This document shows positions 49,154-57,800 of a stretch of DNA of 64,000 nucleotides, in pieces. Within the stretch, counting starts at the first letter, position 1. Each line of letters begins with the position of its first letter. The translations under genes and the position numbers were made by a program. Source of the DNA: Achromobacter deleyi (GTDB taxonomy: Bacteria; Pseudomonadota; Gammaproteobacteria; Burkholderiales; Burkholderiaceae_B); NCBI RefSeq assembly GCF_902859705.1, contig NZ_CADIJO010000025.1, positions 1-64,000 of the forward strand, in the 5' to 3' direction. The notes beneath the pieces are model-generated. The model saw only the letters and a list, made by a program, of their open reading frames with translations, ran no database searches and had not been told where the DNA came from.

Positions 49154-49216
49154 AAAAAACTTCAGAGCCCCGGGGGGAGCCGGGCGAGGTGGCGTAGAAT
49201 TGCGGGAAATGCCAGG

Positions 49217-49230
49217 ATTTGGCGCCAAAT
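49217..49230. repeat. perfect 14-bp palindrome
   Basis: ATTTGGCGCCAAAT is a perfect palindrome 63 bases after mnmC. It may be an operator or the head of the structured RNA candidate. Confidence 0.6.
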
Positions 49231-49296
49231 AGCCCGCTTTGGGCTCAAAGTTGGCGTTCCGGCGGCGCACCGGCGGTTGGCCGGGCAAGCGTTGGC

Positions 49297-49319
49297 GGGG
49301 GCTTTGTGCCCCCTTTTTT
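49297..49319 (+). terminator. rho-independent terminator upstream of the GH31 gene
   Basis: GGGGGC and GCCCCC form a stem with a TTTGT loop, followed by six Ts. It lies 144 bases after mnmC and 104 bases before the GH31 gene. Confidence 0.85.
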
Positions 49320-49422
49320 GGATGATATCGCTGTCCAAAAGAGGGACCGAGTTTATTTCAAAGCTCAAATCCGTCAAAATAGCGTCTTTTGATGGTTTTT
49401 GGCTTAAGCCGGGGGATGCTCT

Positions 49423-51648
49423 GTGCCGCCCAAGTTCGACTTTGCCCATACTACCCAGCTCGACAACATCGAGCTGCTGACGTCCCGCCCCAGTCGCATC
49501 GATTTCGACGCGGGCGATGGGTTGCACCTGGTAGTCGAGGCGCATGCGCCTGGTGTTTTTCGCCTGCGCTGCGGCGAGGCGAACCACCTTACCGATGACA
49601 AGCCCGGCGCGCGTGCGCGCGCCGTGGCTGAAATGCTGCTCGCGCGCCAAGAGGCCGTGGGCGAGGCCGCCATCGCGCCACGCGAAGGCGGGGACGGTTG
49701 GCGCATCACCCAGGGCGATGTTGCCCTGGAGATCCAATCCAACCCCGTGCGGATTGCGTTGTACCGCAATGATGCGCGGGTGTTCGAGTCCGAGGTTTCC
49801 GCGCATACGCCCGCATTCGGGCACAACGCGCTGGACCAGGCCGACGATGCCTCCTGGACGGCGGGGTTCTCCCTGCTGCCGGACGAGCGCGTCTACGGCT
49901 TGGGCGAAACCCCGGGCGACCTGAACCGTCGCGACGAATCCGTCGTTTCCGACGATCCCGAGCATCGCGCCTTGCCGTTGGCATGGAGCCCGCGAGGCTG
50001 GGGCGTGTACGTCAACGCGATGCGCCGGGTACAGCACTCGGTGGGCGCCGCGCCGGCCGATTCGGCCTACATCGTCAGTGTCGACGATGCCGTGCTCGAC
50101 GTCTTCCTGTTTGCCGGCGAGCCCGCCGAAATTCTGAACCAGTACACCGCCCTGACTGGCCGCGCCGGCCAGCCGGTGCTGTGGGCAATGGGTGCGTGGC
50201 TGCAGCAGGCCAGCGGCGAAATGCCGACGCAGACCGTGGCGCTGGTGGCGCGCATGCGCGAAAACCAGATCCCGGTCGACGCCGTCACGCTGGCGCAGCC
50301 GGCGGCCTGGGGCTTTCAGTCCGACAAGGCCGTGTTCGAATGGGATGCCCAGCGCTTCCCGGACGCCAAGCAGATGCTGGCGCTGTTCCACAAGCACAAC
50401 GTGCATGTCGCCGCCTCGGGCTTTCCGGGCGTGATCAAGACCAGCCCGCTGTTCGAGGAACTCGAAGACCGCGGCTGGCTCCTGACCAAGGACGACGGCT
50501 CGGCGCAGGTGTTCGACGGCAACGCCGCCACCTCGGGCCAGCCTTATGGCCTGCTGGACCTGACCTACCGCGACATCTACAACCTGTGGGTCGAGCGCCA
50601 TCGCCAACTGATCGAAGACGGCCTGGACGCGCCCGCGTGCGATGCCCAGATCGCCATTCCCGACGGCGTCAATGCCCGCAACGGCGAAACCGGCCCCGCA
50701 CTGCGCAGCATGTATCCGCTGCTGGTGCGCCGCGCGCTGTTCGATGCGGTTGCCGGCCTGAAGGTGCCGCCCGAAGGCGTGGTGCCCAGCACCGACCTGT
50801 TCCCGGCGGCGCAGCGCCTGCCGTGGCAGGTGGGGCCGCAGGTCGACAACACCTGGGATGGCCTGCGCCACACGTTGCGCACGGCCCTGTCCATCGGCGC
50901 CTCGGGCCTGCCCGTGCAGGTGCACGGCATCGGCACGGCCGCGCGCAGCGCCGCCGGCATGACGCCCGAGCTGTACCTGCGTTGGCTGACCGCCGGCGTG
51001 TTCTCGGCGAACTTCTCCTTCCAGGGCGTAGCCGGCCTGATGCCTTGGGACTTCGGCGACGAGACCCTGGCCCAGGTCAAGACCTGGATGCAATGGCGCT
51101 ATCGCCTGGTGCCCTATGTGCTGGGCGCCATCGAAGACGCCGCACGCACCGGCTTGCCGGTGCAGCGGTCCATGGCGCTGTCGTTCCCGAACGACCCGCA
51201 TGCCCACGAATGGGATCTGCAATACCTGCTGGGCCCGGCCCTGCTGGTGGCGCCGATCACCGAGCCGGGCAAGCAGGTGCGGGTGTACCTGCCCAAGGGC
51301 GACGCCTGGTGGGACCTGAACACGGGCCATCGCTACGAGGGCGGCACCACCTGGACCATCGACTGCGACCTGGGCCAGTTCCCGGTATTCGGCCGCGAAG
51401 GGCACATGCTCTGTCTGGGACCCGCCGCGCAGCACACGGGCGAGTTCAATTCGGCGCGCATCCTGGACGAAGTCTGGATGTTCGGCATGCCGGTGCACAA
51501 CCCGGTGGTCATGCGCAACAAGATCCGCGTCATGCAGATGCAAGGCTCCAGCTACATCAAGGGCCTGGAAGGCTTGCGCATTTCGCCGTCCGAGGGGCTG
51601 GAGGTCAAGCGCCGCGGCGCTGAAGTGCGTATCTCGCGCGCTCGCTGA
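49423..51648 (+). CDS. GH31-family glycosidase-like protein, divergent active site
   Basis: This 741-residue protein has an N-terminal beta-sandwich (to about 250), a TIM barrel and C-terminal beta domains, as in alpha-glucosidases/alpha-xylosidases (GH31). Family marks are VYGLGETPGDLNRR, GAWLQQAS near 265, and AGVFSANFSF near 525. The nucleophile Asp seems kept (Asp407 in ACDAQIAIP) but the usual TDFGE/DMNE surroundings are lost. Asp475 (VDNTW) could be the acid/base. The usual HDIGG becomes HGIGT. Substrate specificity is therefore unclear. The start is GTG after GGGGGA. There is no signal peptide and no sugar transport gene nearby. Confidence 0.8.
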   Translation: MPPKFDFAHTTQLDNIELLTSRPSRIDFDAGDGLHLVVEAHAPGVFRLRCGEANHLTDDKPGARARAVAEMLLARQEAVGEAAIAPREGGDGWRITQGDVALEIQSNPVRIALYRNDARVFESEVSAHTPAFGHNALDQADDASWTAGFSLLPDERVYGLGETPGDLNRRDESVVSDDPEHRALPLAWSPRGWGVYVNAMRRVQHSVGAAPADSAYIVSVDDAVLDVFLFAGEPAEILNQYTALTGRAGQPVLWAMGAWLQQASGEMPTQTVALVARMRENQIPVDAVTLAQPAAWGFQSDKAVFEWDAQRFPDAKQMLALFHKHNVHVAASGFPGVIKTSPLFEELEDRGWLLTKDDGSAQVFDGNAATSGQPYGLLDLTYRDIYNLWVERHRQLIEDGLDAPACDAQIAIPDGVNARNGETGPALRSMYPLLVRRALFDAVAGLKVPPEGVVPSTDLFPAAQRLPWQVGPQVDNTWDGLRHTLRTALSIGASGLPVQVHGIGTAARSAAGMTPELYLRWLTAGVFSANFSFQGVAGLMPWDFGDETLAQVKTWMQWRYRLVPYVLGAIEDAARTGLPVQRSMALSFPNDPHAHEWDLQYLLGPALLVAPITEPGKQVRVYLPKGDAWWDLNTGHRYEGGTTWTIDCDLGQFPVFGREGHMLCLGPAAQHTGEFNSARILDEVWMFGMPVHNPVVMRNKIRVMQMQGSSYIKGLEGLRISPSEGLEVKRRGAEVRISRAR

Positions 51649-51655
51649 TCCCGGA

Positions 51656-51677
51656 GGGGCCGGCTACCGGCCACCCC
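51656..51677 (+). terminator. hairpin just after the GH31 gene
   Basis: GGGGCCGG and CCGGCC(A)CCCC form a stem with a CTA loop. It lies 8 bases after the stop and lacks a T run; the stronger hairpin 6 bases further probably does the terminating. Confidence 0.4.
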
Positions 51678-51682
51678 CGAAC

Positions 51683-51726
51683 AAAAGGGCAGTCAGGAAG
51701 GCTTTCCTTCCAGGCTGCCCTTTACG
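51683..51726 (+). terminator. long terminator hairpin between the GH31 gene and metN
   Basis: AAAGGGCAG and CTGCCCTTT form the outer stem and GGAAGG/CCTTCC the inner stem around a CTTT loop. A-rich and T-rich flanks let it act on either strand. Confidence 0.75.
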
Positions 51727-51784
51727 TCTTTGTGCGGACGCATTCTATATTACTGTTAGTTATTAAAAATGGAAAAAACGGTCG

Positions 51785-51801
51785 TTCTCTTTAGAAGAGA
51801 A
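51785..51801. repeat. 17-bp inverted repeat before metN
   Basis: TTCTCTT, TAG, AAGAGAA is a perfect inverted repeat 20 bases before the metN ATG. It is a candidate operator for methionine or sulfur control, or an mRNA hairpin near the ribosome-binding site. No SAM riboswitch is seen in the 173-base upstream gap. Confidence 0.45.
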
Positions 51802-51821
51802 AAGATACAAAATCGCTTGCC

Positions 51822-52910
51822 ATGATCCAGATCGAGAACCTATCCAAGACCTACGCCACGCCGCATGGCCAGTTCCAGGCGCTGCGGGGCATCAACCTGC
51901 ACATCCAGCAGGGCGAGGTCTTCGGCATCATCGGCCCCAGCGGGGCCGGTAAAAGCACGCTGGTCCAGTGCATCAACCTGCTCGAGCGCCCCAACGAAGG
52001 CACCATTGCCATCGGCGGCCAGCAACTGACCGGCCTGAATGAAGCGCAACTGCGCGCCCAGCGCCGCCGCATCGGCATGGTGTTCCAGGGCTTCAACCTG
52101 CTGTCGCGCCGCACGGTGTACGGCAACGTGGCGCTGCCGCTGGAAATCGCCGGCGTGGCCAGAAATGAAATTCCCGCGCGCGTCGAGCGCCTGCTGGCCC
52201 TGGTGGGCCTGGAGCATCTGCGCGACCGCTATCCCAGCCAGATCAGCGGCGGGCAAAAGCAGCGCGTGGGTATCGCCCGCGCCTTGGCCAACAACCCGGA
52301 TGTGCTGCTGAGCGACGAGGCCACGTCCGCGCTGGACCCCGAAACCACGCACAACATTCTGGCATTGCTGCGCGACATCAACCGCAAGACCGGCGTGACC
52401 GTGGTGATGATCACGCACCAGATGGAAGTGGTGCGCGAGGTCTGCGACCGCGTGGCCGTGCTGTCGCAAGGCGAAGTGGTTGAAATGGGCAGCACGCGCG
52501 AAGTGTTCGCGCAGCCGCGCCACGAAGTGACCCGCGCCATGGTGTCGGCGGCCACCGCGTCGGACCTGACCGACGCCACGCTGGCCGCCGTGAAGCAGCG
52601 CATCGAGACGCTGGCCGCGGCCAAGCCTGGCCAGGCCGTGCGCCTGTTGCGCCTGTCCTTGACCGGCACCGACGCGTCGGGCTCGTTCCTGTCCGACCTG
52701 TCCACGCAGTATTCGCTGGACGTCGGCCTGGTGCAGGCGCGTGTCGAAGACATCCAGGGCGTAGCCGTGGGCACGATGTTCGTGCTGGCGCAAGGCACCC
52801 CCGCCGCGGTCAAGGACGCGATTGCCGCGTTGACCGCCCGTGACATTACCGTTGAAGAAATTGCTCATGAGCCCGCAACTGATCGACCTGCTTATTACGT
52901 CGCTGCTTGA
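51822..52910 (+). CDS. metN: methionine ABC transporter ATPase MetN
   Basis: This 362-residue ATPase powers D/L-methionine import with MetI and MetQ. Walker A GPSGAGKST is at 38-46, the signature SGGQKQRVG from about 143, and LLSDEATSALDPETT follows. A C-terminal NIL regulatory domain (about 265-345) would bind methionine and inhibit transport. It overlaps metI by 44 bases. Expression control is not visible beyond an inverted repeat. Confidence 0.97.
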   Translation: MIQIENLSKTYATPHGQFQALRGINLHIQQGEVFGIIGPSGAGKSTLVQCINLLERPNEGTIAIGGQQLTGLNEAQLRAQRRRIGMVFQGFNLLSRRTVYGNVALPLEIAGVARNEIPARVERLLALVGLEHLRDRYPSQISGGQKQRVGIARALANNPDVLLSDEATSALDPETTHNILALLRDINRKTGVTVVMITHQMEVVREVCDRVAVLSQGEVVEMGSTREVFAQPRHEVTRAMVSAATASDLTDATLAAVKQRIETLAAAKPGQAVRLLRLSLTGTDASGSFLSDLSTQYSLDVGLVQARVEDIQGVAVGTMFVLAQGTPAAVKDAIAALTARDITVEEIAHEPATDRPAYYVAA

Positions 52911-53520
52911 TACCCTGCTGATGGTGGGTGTGGCCAGCGCCATTGCGGTGCTGGTCGGCATTCCGCTGGGTGTGATCCTGACCGTCACCGCGCGCGGCAG
53001 CATGCTGGAGAACCAGCCGGTGAACCACGCCCTGGGCGCGGTCATCAACGCCACGCGTTCGGTGCCGTTCGTGATCCTGATGGTCGCCATCATTCCGTTC
53101 ACGCGCCTGGTGGCCCAGACGTCCATCGGCACCACCGCCGCCATCGTGCCGTTGTCGGTGGCCGCGATTCCGTTCATGGCGCGCATCGCCGAGAACGCGA
53201 TGCGTGAAGTCGACCCGGGCCTGATCACCGCGGCGCGCGCCATGGGCGCATCGCCGATGCAGATCATCATGAAGGTGCTCCTGCCCGAGGCGCTGCCCGG
53301 CCTGATCGCCGCCACCATCGTCACCGTGGTCAGCCTGATCGGCTATTCGGCCATGGCCGGCGCCATCGGCGGCGGCGGCCTGGGCGACCTGGCCATCCGC
53401 TACGGCTACCAACGTTTCCAGTCCGACGTCATGGCGGCCGTGGTCATCGTGCTGATCGTGCTGGTGCAGTTGATCCAAAGCCTGGGCGACCGCTACGTGC
53501 GCCGCATTTCGCACCGCTGA
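52867..53520 (+). CDS. metI: methionine ABC transporter permease MetI
   Basis: This 217-residue permease has five membrane helices and the coupling-helix region EVDPGLITAARAMGASPMQIIMKVLLPEALPG typical of binding-protein-dependent permeases (EVDPGLITAARAMGAS). It translocates methionine with MetN. The ATG of MSPQLIDLLI is used, 44 bases inside metN; a GTG nine codons upstream would add an unlike, charged stretch. metQ follows after 62 bases. Confidence 0.94.
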   Translation: MSPQLIDLLITSLLDTLLMVGVASAIAVLVGIPLGVILTVTARGSMLENQPVNHALGAVINATRSVPFVILMVAIIPFTRLVAQTSIGTTAAIVPLSVAAIPFMARIAENAMREVDPGLITAARAMGASPMQIIMKVLLPEALPGLIAATIVTVVSLIGYSAMAGAIGGGGLGDLAIRYGYQRFQSDVMAAVVIVLIVLVQLIQSLGDRYVRRISHR

Positions 53521-53582
53521 GCATCGCCGGCCATTCTTCTTTTCGTTCTTCCTCTACTTCCGACATTCGGGATATCCGCAAC

Positions 53583-54380
53583 ATGAGCATCAAGGTTTTG
53601 AAGTCGCTGGCCGCGTTCGCCCTCGGCGCCGCCGTATTCGCCCAGCCCGCGCTGGCCCAGGACAAGCCGCTGAAGGTGGGTGTCACCGCCGGCCCGCACG
53701 CCCAGATCTTCGACGTGGTCAAGCAGGAAGCCGCCAAGCAGGGCCTGAACATCCAGGTGATCGAGTTCACCGACTACGTGCAGCCCAACGTTGCGCTGGC
53801 TTCGGGCGACCTGGATGTGAACAGCTACCAGCACCAGCCCTACCTGGACAACGCCAACGCCGACCGCGGCTACAAGCTGGTCAGCATCGCCAAGACCGTG
53901 ATCTTCCCGATCGGCATCTACAGCAAGAAGATCAAGTCGCTGGCCGAACTGAAGGACGGCGCCCGCATTGCGCTGCCGAACGACCCGACCAACGGCGGCC
54001 GCGCCTTGCTGCTGCTGCAGGCCAACGGCCTGATCAAGCTGCGTCCGGAAGCCGGCCTGAAGGCGACCCCGATCGACGTGATCGAGAACCCCAAGAAGCT
54101 GCGCTTCATTGAACTGGACGCCGCCCAGCTGCCGCGTTCGCTGGACGACACCGACGCGTCGGCCGTGAACACCAACTTCGCGCTGGAAGCCGGCCTGAAC
54201 CCCGCCAAGGATGCGATCGCCCAGGAATCGCCGGATTCGCCGTACGCCAACGTGCTGGTCGTGCGTGAAAAGGACAAGGACCGTCCCGAGTTCGCCAAGC
54301 TGGTCAGCATCTATCACAGCCCGGCCGTGAAGCAGTTCATCGAGACCAAGTTCAAGGGCGCCGTGGTGGCCGCCTGGTAA
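53583..54380 (+). CDS. metQ: methionine-binding protein MetQ
   Basis: This 265-residue NlpA-family receptor delivers methionine to MetNI. The mature part has KVGVTAGPHAQIFDVVK, TDYVQPNVALASGDLDVNSYQHQPYL (TDYVQPNVAL) and IALPNDPTNGGRALLLLQ. The N-terminus is a type I signal peptide ending ALA at residues 23-25, with no lipobox cysteine, so it is probably a soluble periplasmic protein rather than a lipoprotein as in E. coli. A good terminator follows. Confidence 0.95.
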   Translation: MSIKVLKSLAAFALGAAVFAQPALAQDKPLKVGVTAGPHAQIFDVVKQEAAKQGLNIQVIEFTDYVQPNVALASGDLDVNSYQHQPYLDNANADRGYKLVSIAKTVIFPIGIYSKKIKSLAELKDGARIALPNDPTNGGRALLLLQANGLIKLRPEAGLKATPIDVIENPKKLRFIELDAAQLPRSLDDTDASAVNTNFALEAGLNPAKDAIAQESPDSPYANVLVVREKDKDRPEFAKLVSIYHSPAVKQFIETKFKGAVVAAW

Positions 54381-54405
54381 GCCAGAAGCGTCGCCTCGGT
54401 ACCAG

Positions 54406-54430
54406 AACGGCCGCGCGAGCGGCCGTTTTT
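54406..54430 (+). terminator. metNIQ terminator
   Basis: AACGGCCGC and GCGGCCGTT form a perfect 9-bp stem with a GCGA loop and run into TTTTT. It lies 26 bases after metQ. Confidence 0.9.
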
Positions 54431-54530
54431 CATGGGGATGGCCGGCAGAGCGCCACAGTGAGCGAGCACTGACCTGCCGGGCCGGTGGAGATGGAATGTT
54501 GCGGCGTCGAGTCGGTCGTGTCTCTATTTT

Positions 54531-54559
54531 TTGACAAAGCCCGTGAAATCCGCCATAAT
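54531..54559 (+). promoter_or_regulatory. tRNA-Lys promoter
   Basis: A consensus TTGACA is followed after 17 bases by CATAAT. The pair ends 14 bases before the mature tRNA, close to ideal for a strong stable-RNA promoter. Confidence 0.85.
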
Positions 54560-54573
54560 TTCTGGCTTCGGTC

Positions 54574-54649
54574 GGGCTGATAGCTCAGTCGGTAGAGCAG
54601 CGGACTTTTAATCCGTTGGTCGCGAGTTCGAGTCTCGCTCAGCCCACCA
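54574..54649 (+). tRNA. tRNA-Lys (UUU)
   Basis: The 76-nt cloverleaf has acceptor arms GGGCTGA and TCAGCCC, D-loop TAGCTCAGTCGGTAGAGCA, anticodon loop CTTTTAA with anticodon TTT at 54607-54609, T-loop GTTCGAGTC and an encoded CCA end. It reads lysine codons and is a substrate for the mnm5s2U modification made by MnmC. The gene is intact, with its own promoter and terminator. Confidence 0.98.
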
Positions 54650-54683
54650 CCCCCCGCTTTTTCACGAAGGCGGTAAGAGAATC

Positions 54684-54716
54684 AAGCACCTGCGAGTGAT
54701 CGCGGTGCTTTTTTTT
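54684..54716 (+). terminator. tRNA-Lys terminator
   Basis: AAGCACC(T)GCGA pairs with TCGCGGTGCTT (one bulge) around a GTGA loop, followed by a run of Ts. It lies 34 bases after the tRNA. Confidence 0.88.
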
Positions 54717-54851
54717 CGTCTGTATTGCCCGGAGGTGTGGGGCTGAAAGTGTGTGCCCCGAAGGGGGCGGCCCCCGGGGCACATCGCCGATGCCCGCCGC
54801 GCACAATCATTGCGCGGCGGTGATCCTGCTTGTGGGGTTTATCGCGTGACG

Positions 54852-57800
54852 TCAATAACGCCAGGTGACGCCGATCGTGCCCGCATTTTCACGGTTGCCG
54901 CCGCCATATTGGCCGCTGTACGTGATGCCAATGACCGCCGACTGCGATATCGCCAGATCCACGCCCAGTTCGGTGAATGCCGCGTTGCGTGCGATCGGCG
55001 CGCCGGTCACACTGAACGGCTGACTGCCGTCGAAGGCCAGGCGCGTGCCCGGTTCGACGTCGCCGAACGCATGGCGCCATCCCGCCGAGGCGCGCAGCAC
55101 GGCTTCTGTCTTGCCGGCCGAGAAGGCGGTCTTGCCGCGTAGGCCCAGGGTCGTGGTCGTCAGCGTATTGCTGGCGCTTTGCCCTTGCAGCGCCGCGATG
55201 CCACCCGTTTCCTGGAACCCGCGGGTACGCGTATTGGACCAGGCCACGCCGCTGAAAGGCTCGAGTTGCAGGCGGTCGGTGACGGGCAATGCGTAGCCGA
55301 TCTCGGTGAAGACCTGCGCGGTGCTGGCGCCGTAATTTGCCGTCAGCTTTTCCGGCTGGCCTGCCGCGGCAACGTTCCGTGTCGTGGAGACGTCGTGCCA
55401 GATATACCCAGCCCCCGCCAGCCAGTTGATGTTGCCGGGCCCTGCCTTGAAGCTTTTGCCGCCATAGATCGTCGCGCTGTAGCTGTCCACGTCGGCCTTG
55501 GACGACTTCGCATCGACGGTGATGCGGCTGTCGGTATAGCCCAGCGCACCGCCCAGGCGCCAGCCGGCGCCCACTGCGTGATCGGCGCCGATGAATACGC
55601 CGCCGGTCCGCTGATCCACGCGCGAAGTGTTGTCGTTGCCGTTGAAGGTTTGCCAATTGCCGACGATTTCCGCCCAGGCCGGCTGCGCCTTGGAGCTTGG
55701 CAAGGCGGACACCGGCAGACCGCCCGCGCCGTCTTGTGCCACGGGTTCGCCAGCGGCCAAACCGGCATCCAGGTTTGTGCGCAGGCTCTTGAACGGCAAG
55801 CTCCTGGCGACTCCGCTGGCGCTGCTCAGGCTGGACGTGATGCTGGCATGTGTCTCGCCCGACAACTGGTCGAACACGCCGGCGGGCGCGCCTTGGGGCA
55901 GGGTCAGCACATACTGATATAGCGGGTTGCCGCCGGCCAGGCTTTCGAGCGCGTTGGCCGTGGCTCGCTGGTTGCTCGTGTACGCGGCGTCGGCAAAACG
56001 CATGCCTCCGCCTTTCCGGGTCAGGCGCAACGTGACGGCCTGCGGCTCGTACCCGATGCTGCTGTCCACAAAGGCGAACGACGAGGAGGAGGAGGCGAAC
56101 TGGCCGTTCAGGCGGTTCGCAGTCAGGATGGTGTAGGTCCGTTCTCCGGCCAGACGCGATTCCGGTCCCACGTGCAGCACCGAGCCGGCCAGGTTGGCCG
56201 TGCCGGTCACGTCGATGCGATCGCTGTTGTTGGACTCGGGGTCTGCCTCGACCCGGTAGACCGAGCCGGGCGCCAGCGTCAGGTCGCCCTGGACGCGTAG
56301 CGTACCGATGGAATTTCCGGGGGCGATCGCGCCGCCCGCCTGCACGGTCGTGTTGCCCACCGTGCCCGTGCCCTGCAGCACGGCGTTATTGCTCACAGAC
56401 AGTGTGCCGCCCAACGATCCCTGACCTTTGACGCCCACGGACAGCACGCCGGCATCGACCTGCGTGTGGCCGGTAAATGCCGATCCGTCACCGGTCAGCA
56501 TCAGCATGCCGGCGCCGCTCTTGGTCAAGGTGCCATTGCCGGACACCGAACCCGCGAAGGTGCCATCCTGGGCCTGGTCGAACACGACCGCCCCGCGGTT
56601 TTGCAGGTTGCCGCGAATGGAGTCCGCATTGCCGACCAGCGTGCCCGCGTCCACATGGGTGTTGGCGTAGGAATTCTTGCCGCCGAGCACCAGCGTACCC
56701 GTGCCCAGCTTGACGAGATCGCCGCCGCCAGTGAGCGGCTGGGCAACCGTGAAGCGGTTGTCGGATGCGGCGATATCGAAGGCGCCGCCCTGTGCTTCCC
56801 AGATGATGTTGCGCGAGGTCTGCGTATAGTCGGTGCCGGTAATGCGCAGCGTGCCGCCATTGAAAGCCAGCGGGCCAATGCGATCGCCCAGGTTGACGTC
56901 TTGCGCGACGCTCAGTACCCCATCCATGAGGCGGGTGCCGCCGGAATAGCGATTGGCCTGATTCAGCACCAACGTACCGCCGCCCGTCTTGCTCAGCCCG
57001 CCTGCGCCTTGAATCGCCACGCCCAGGGTGGCGCTTGCGCCGGTCAGGACGCGCAGCTCGCTGCCGTCGTCCGCGGTCTGTAGTACGCCGCCGGAAGCGT
57101 GCGTGGTGAATTGCCAGCCGTCGGTCAGAAACTGCAGGCCCTTGAACGATTGCGTGCCCGCCACGGCCACCGTGCCCGCGGTGTCCTTGAATACCGCGTG
57201 CTGATTGCCCCAGGCCGCGGCCCAACTGGGCGCGCCATCCACATTCCACTGCAGATTGCCGGCATCCCAAGTGCCCGAGCCGCCGGTCCAGCTCAGGAGC
57301 GACTCGGGGGCCGACACCGGGGCCACGCGCAAGTCGACGACACCGCTGCGCGAGGTATCGACGGAGAATTGGCCGCGCGTGTAGTTGGCAGGGATCGTGT
57401 CCAGGGTCAGCCCCGCGCCGTCCAAGGCGCCGCCATAAGTGAACAGGCGGTGATAGCCGAGCGCTGGGATATTGTTGTCCCGGATCTGCAGCTTGCCGTT
57501 CAGGCTGAGATTACCGGTGACTCGGGTGGTGCCGGACGTTCCTGGCGTGGATTCCGGGCCGGGATTGCCGAGGTAGTAGCGGAACGTCGAGCCCTGCTGC
57601 AACGCCAGGTCGCCGTTGACGCGCAAGGTGCTGAAGCCGGAGCTCACGAGCATGCCGCCGGCTTCGATCTCTGTGTTGCCGACCTGGCCATAGCCTTGCA
57701 GCCGGCCGCCATTCTTGACCGAGAGCGTGCCGCCCAGCGAACTATTGCGATTCATGAACAGCTCGCCGCCAGTGACCGTGGTATGCCCGGTAAAGGCGGA

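Larger units (their letters stand above)
49195..49319 (+). ncRNA. structured leader or small RNA candidate before the GH31 gene
   Basis: A TAGAAT -10-like element (49195-49200) precedes a region with a perfect 14-bp palindrome (49217-49230, ATTTGGCGCCAAAT), several GC stems and a rho-independent terminator at 49297-49319. The implied transcript starts near 49207 and is about 113 nt. No -35 is convincing. It could be a free small RNA, an attenuated leader of the GH31 gene, or the 3' end of mnmC mRNA. It matches no riboswitch or RNA family that I recognise. Confidence 0.35.

Noticed and set aside
51724-51821. SAM riboswitch upstream of metN
   Set aside because: The gap after the terminator is only about 100 bases, AT-rich, and lacks any recognisable SAM-aptamer pattern.
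54574-54649. tRNA-Lys as an integration site of a genomic island
   Set aside because: The tRNA is intact, no integrase is near, and no repeat of its 3' end was found in the window.
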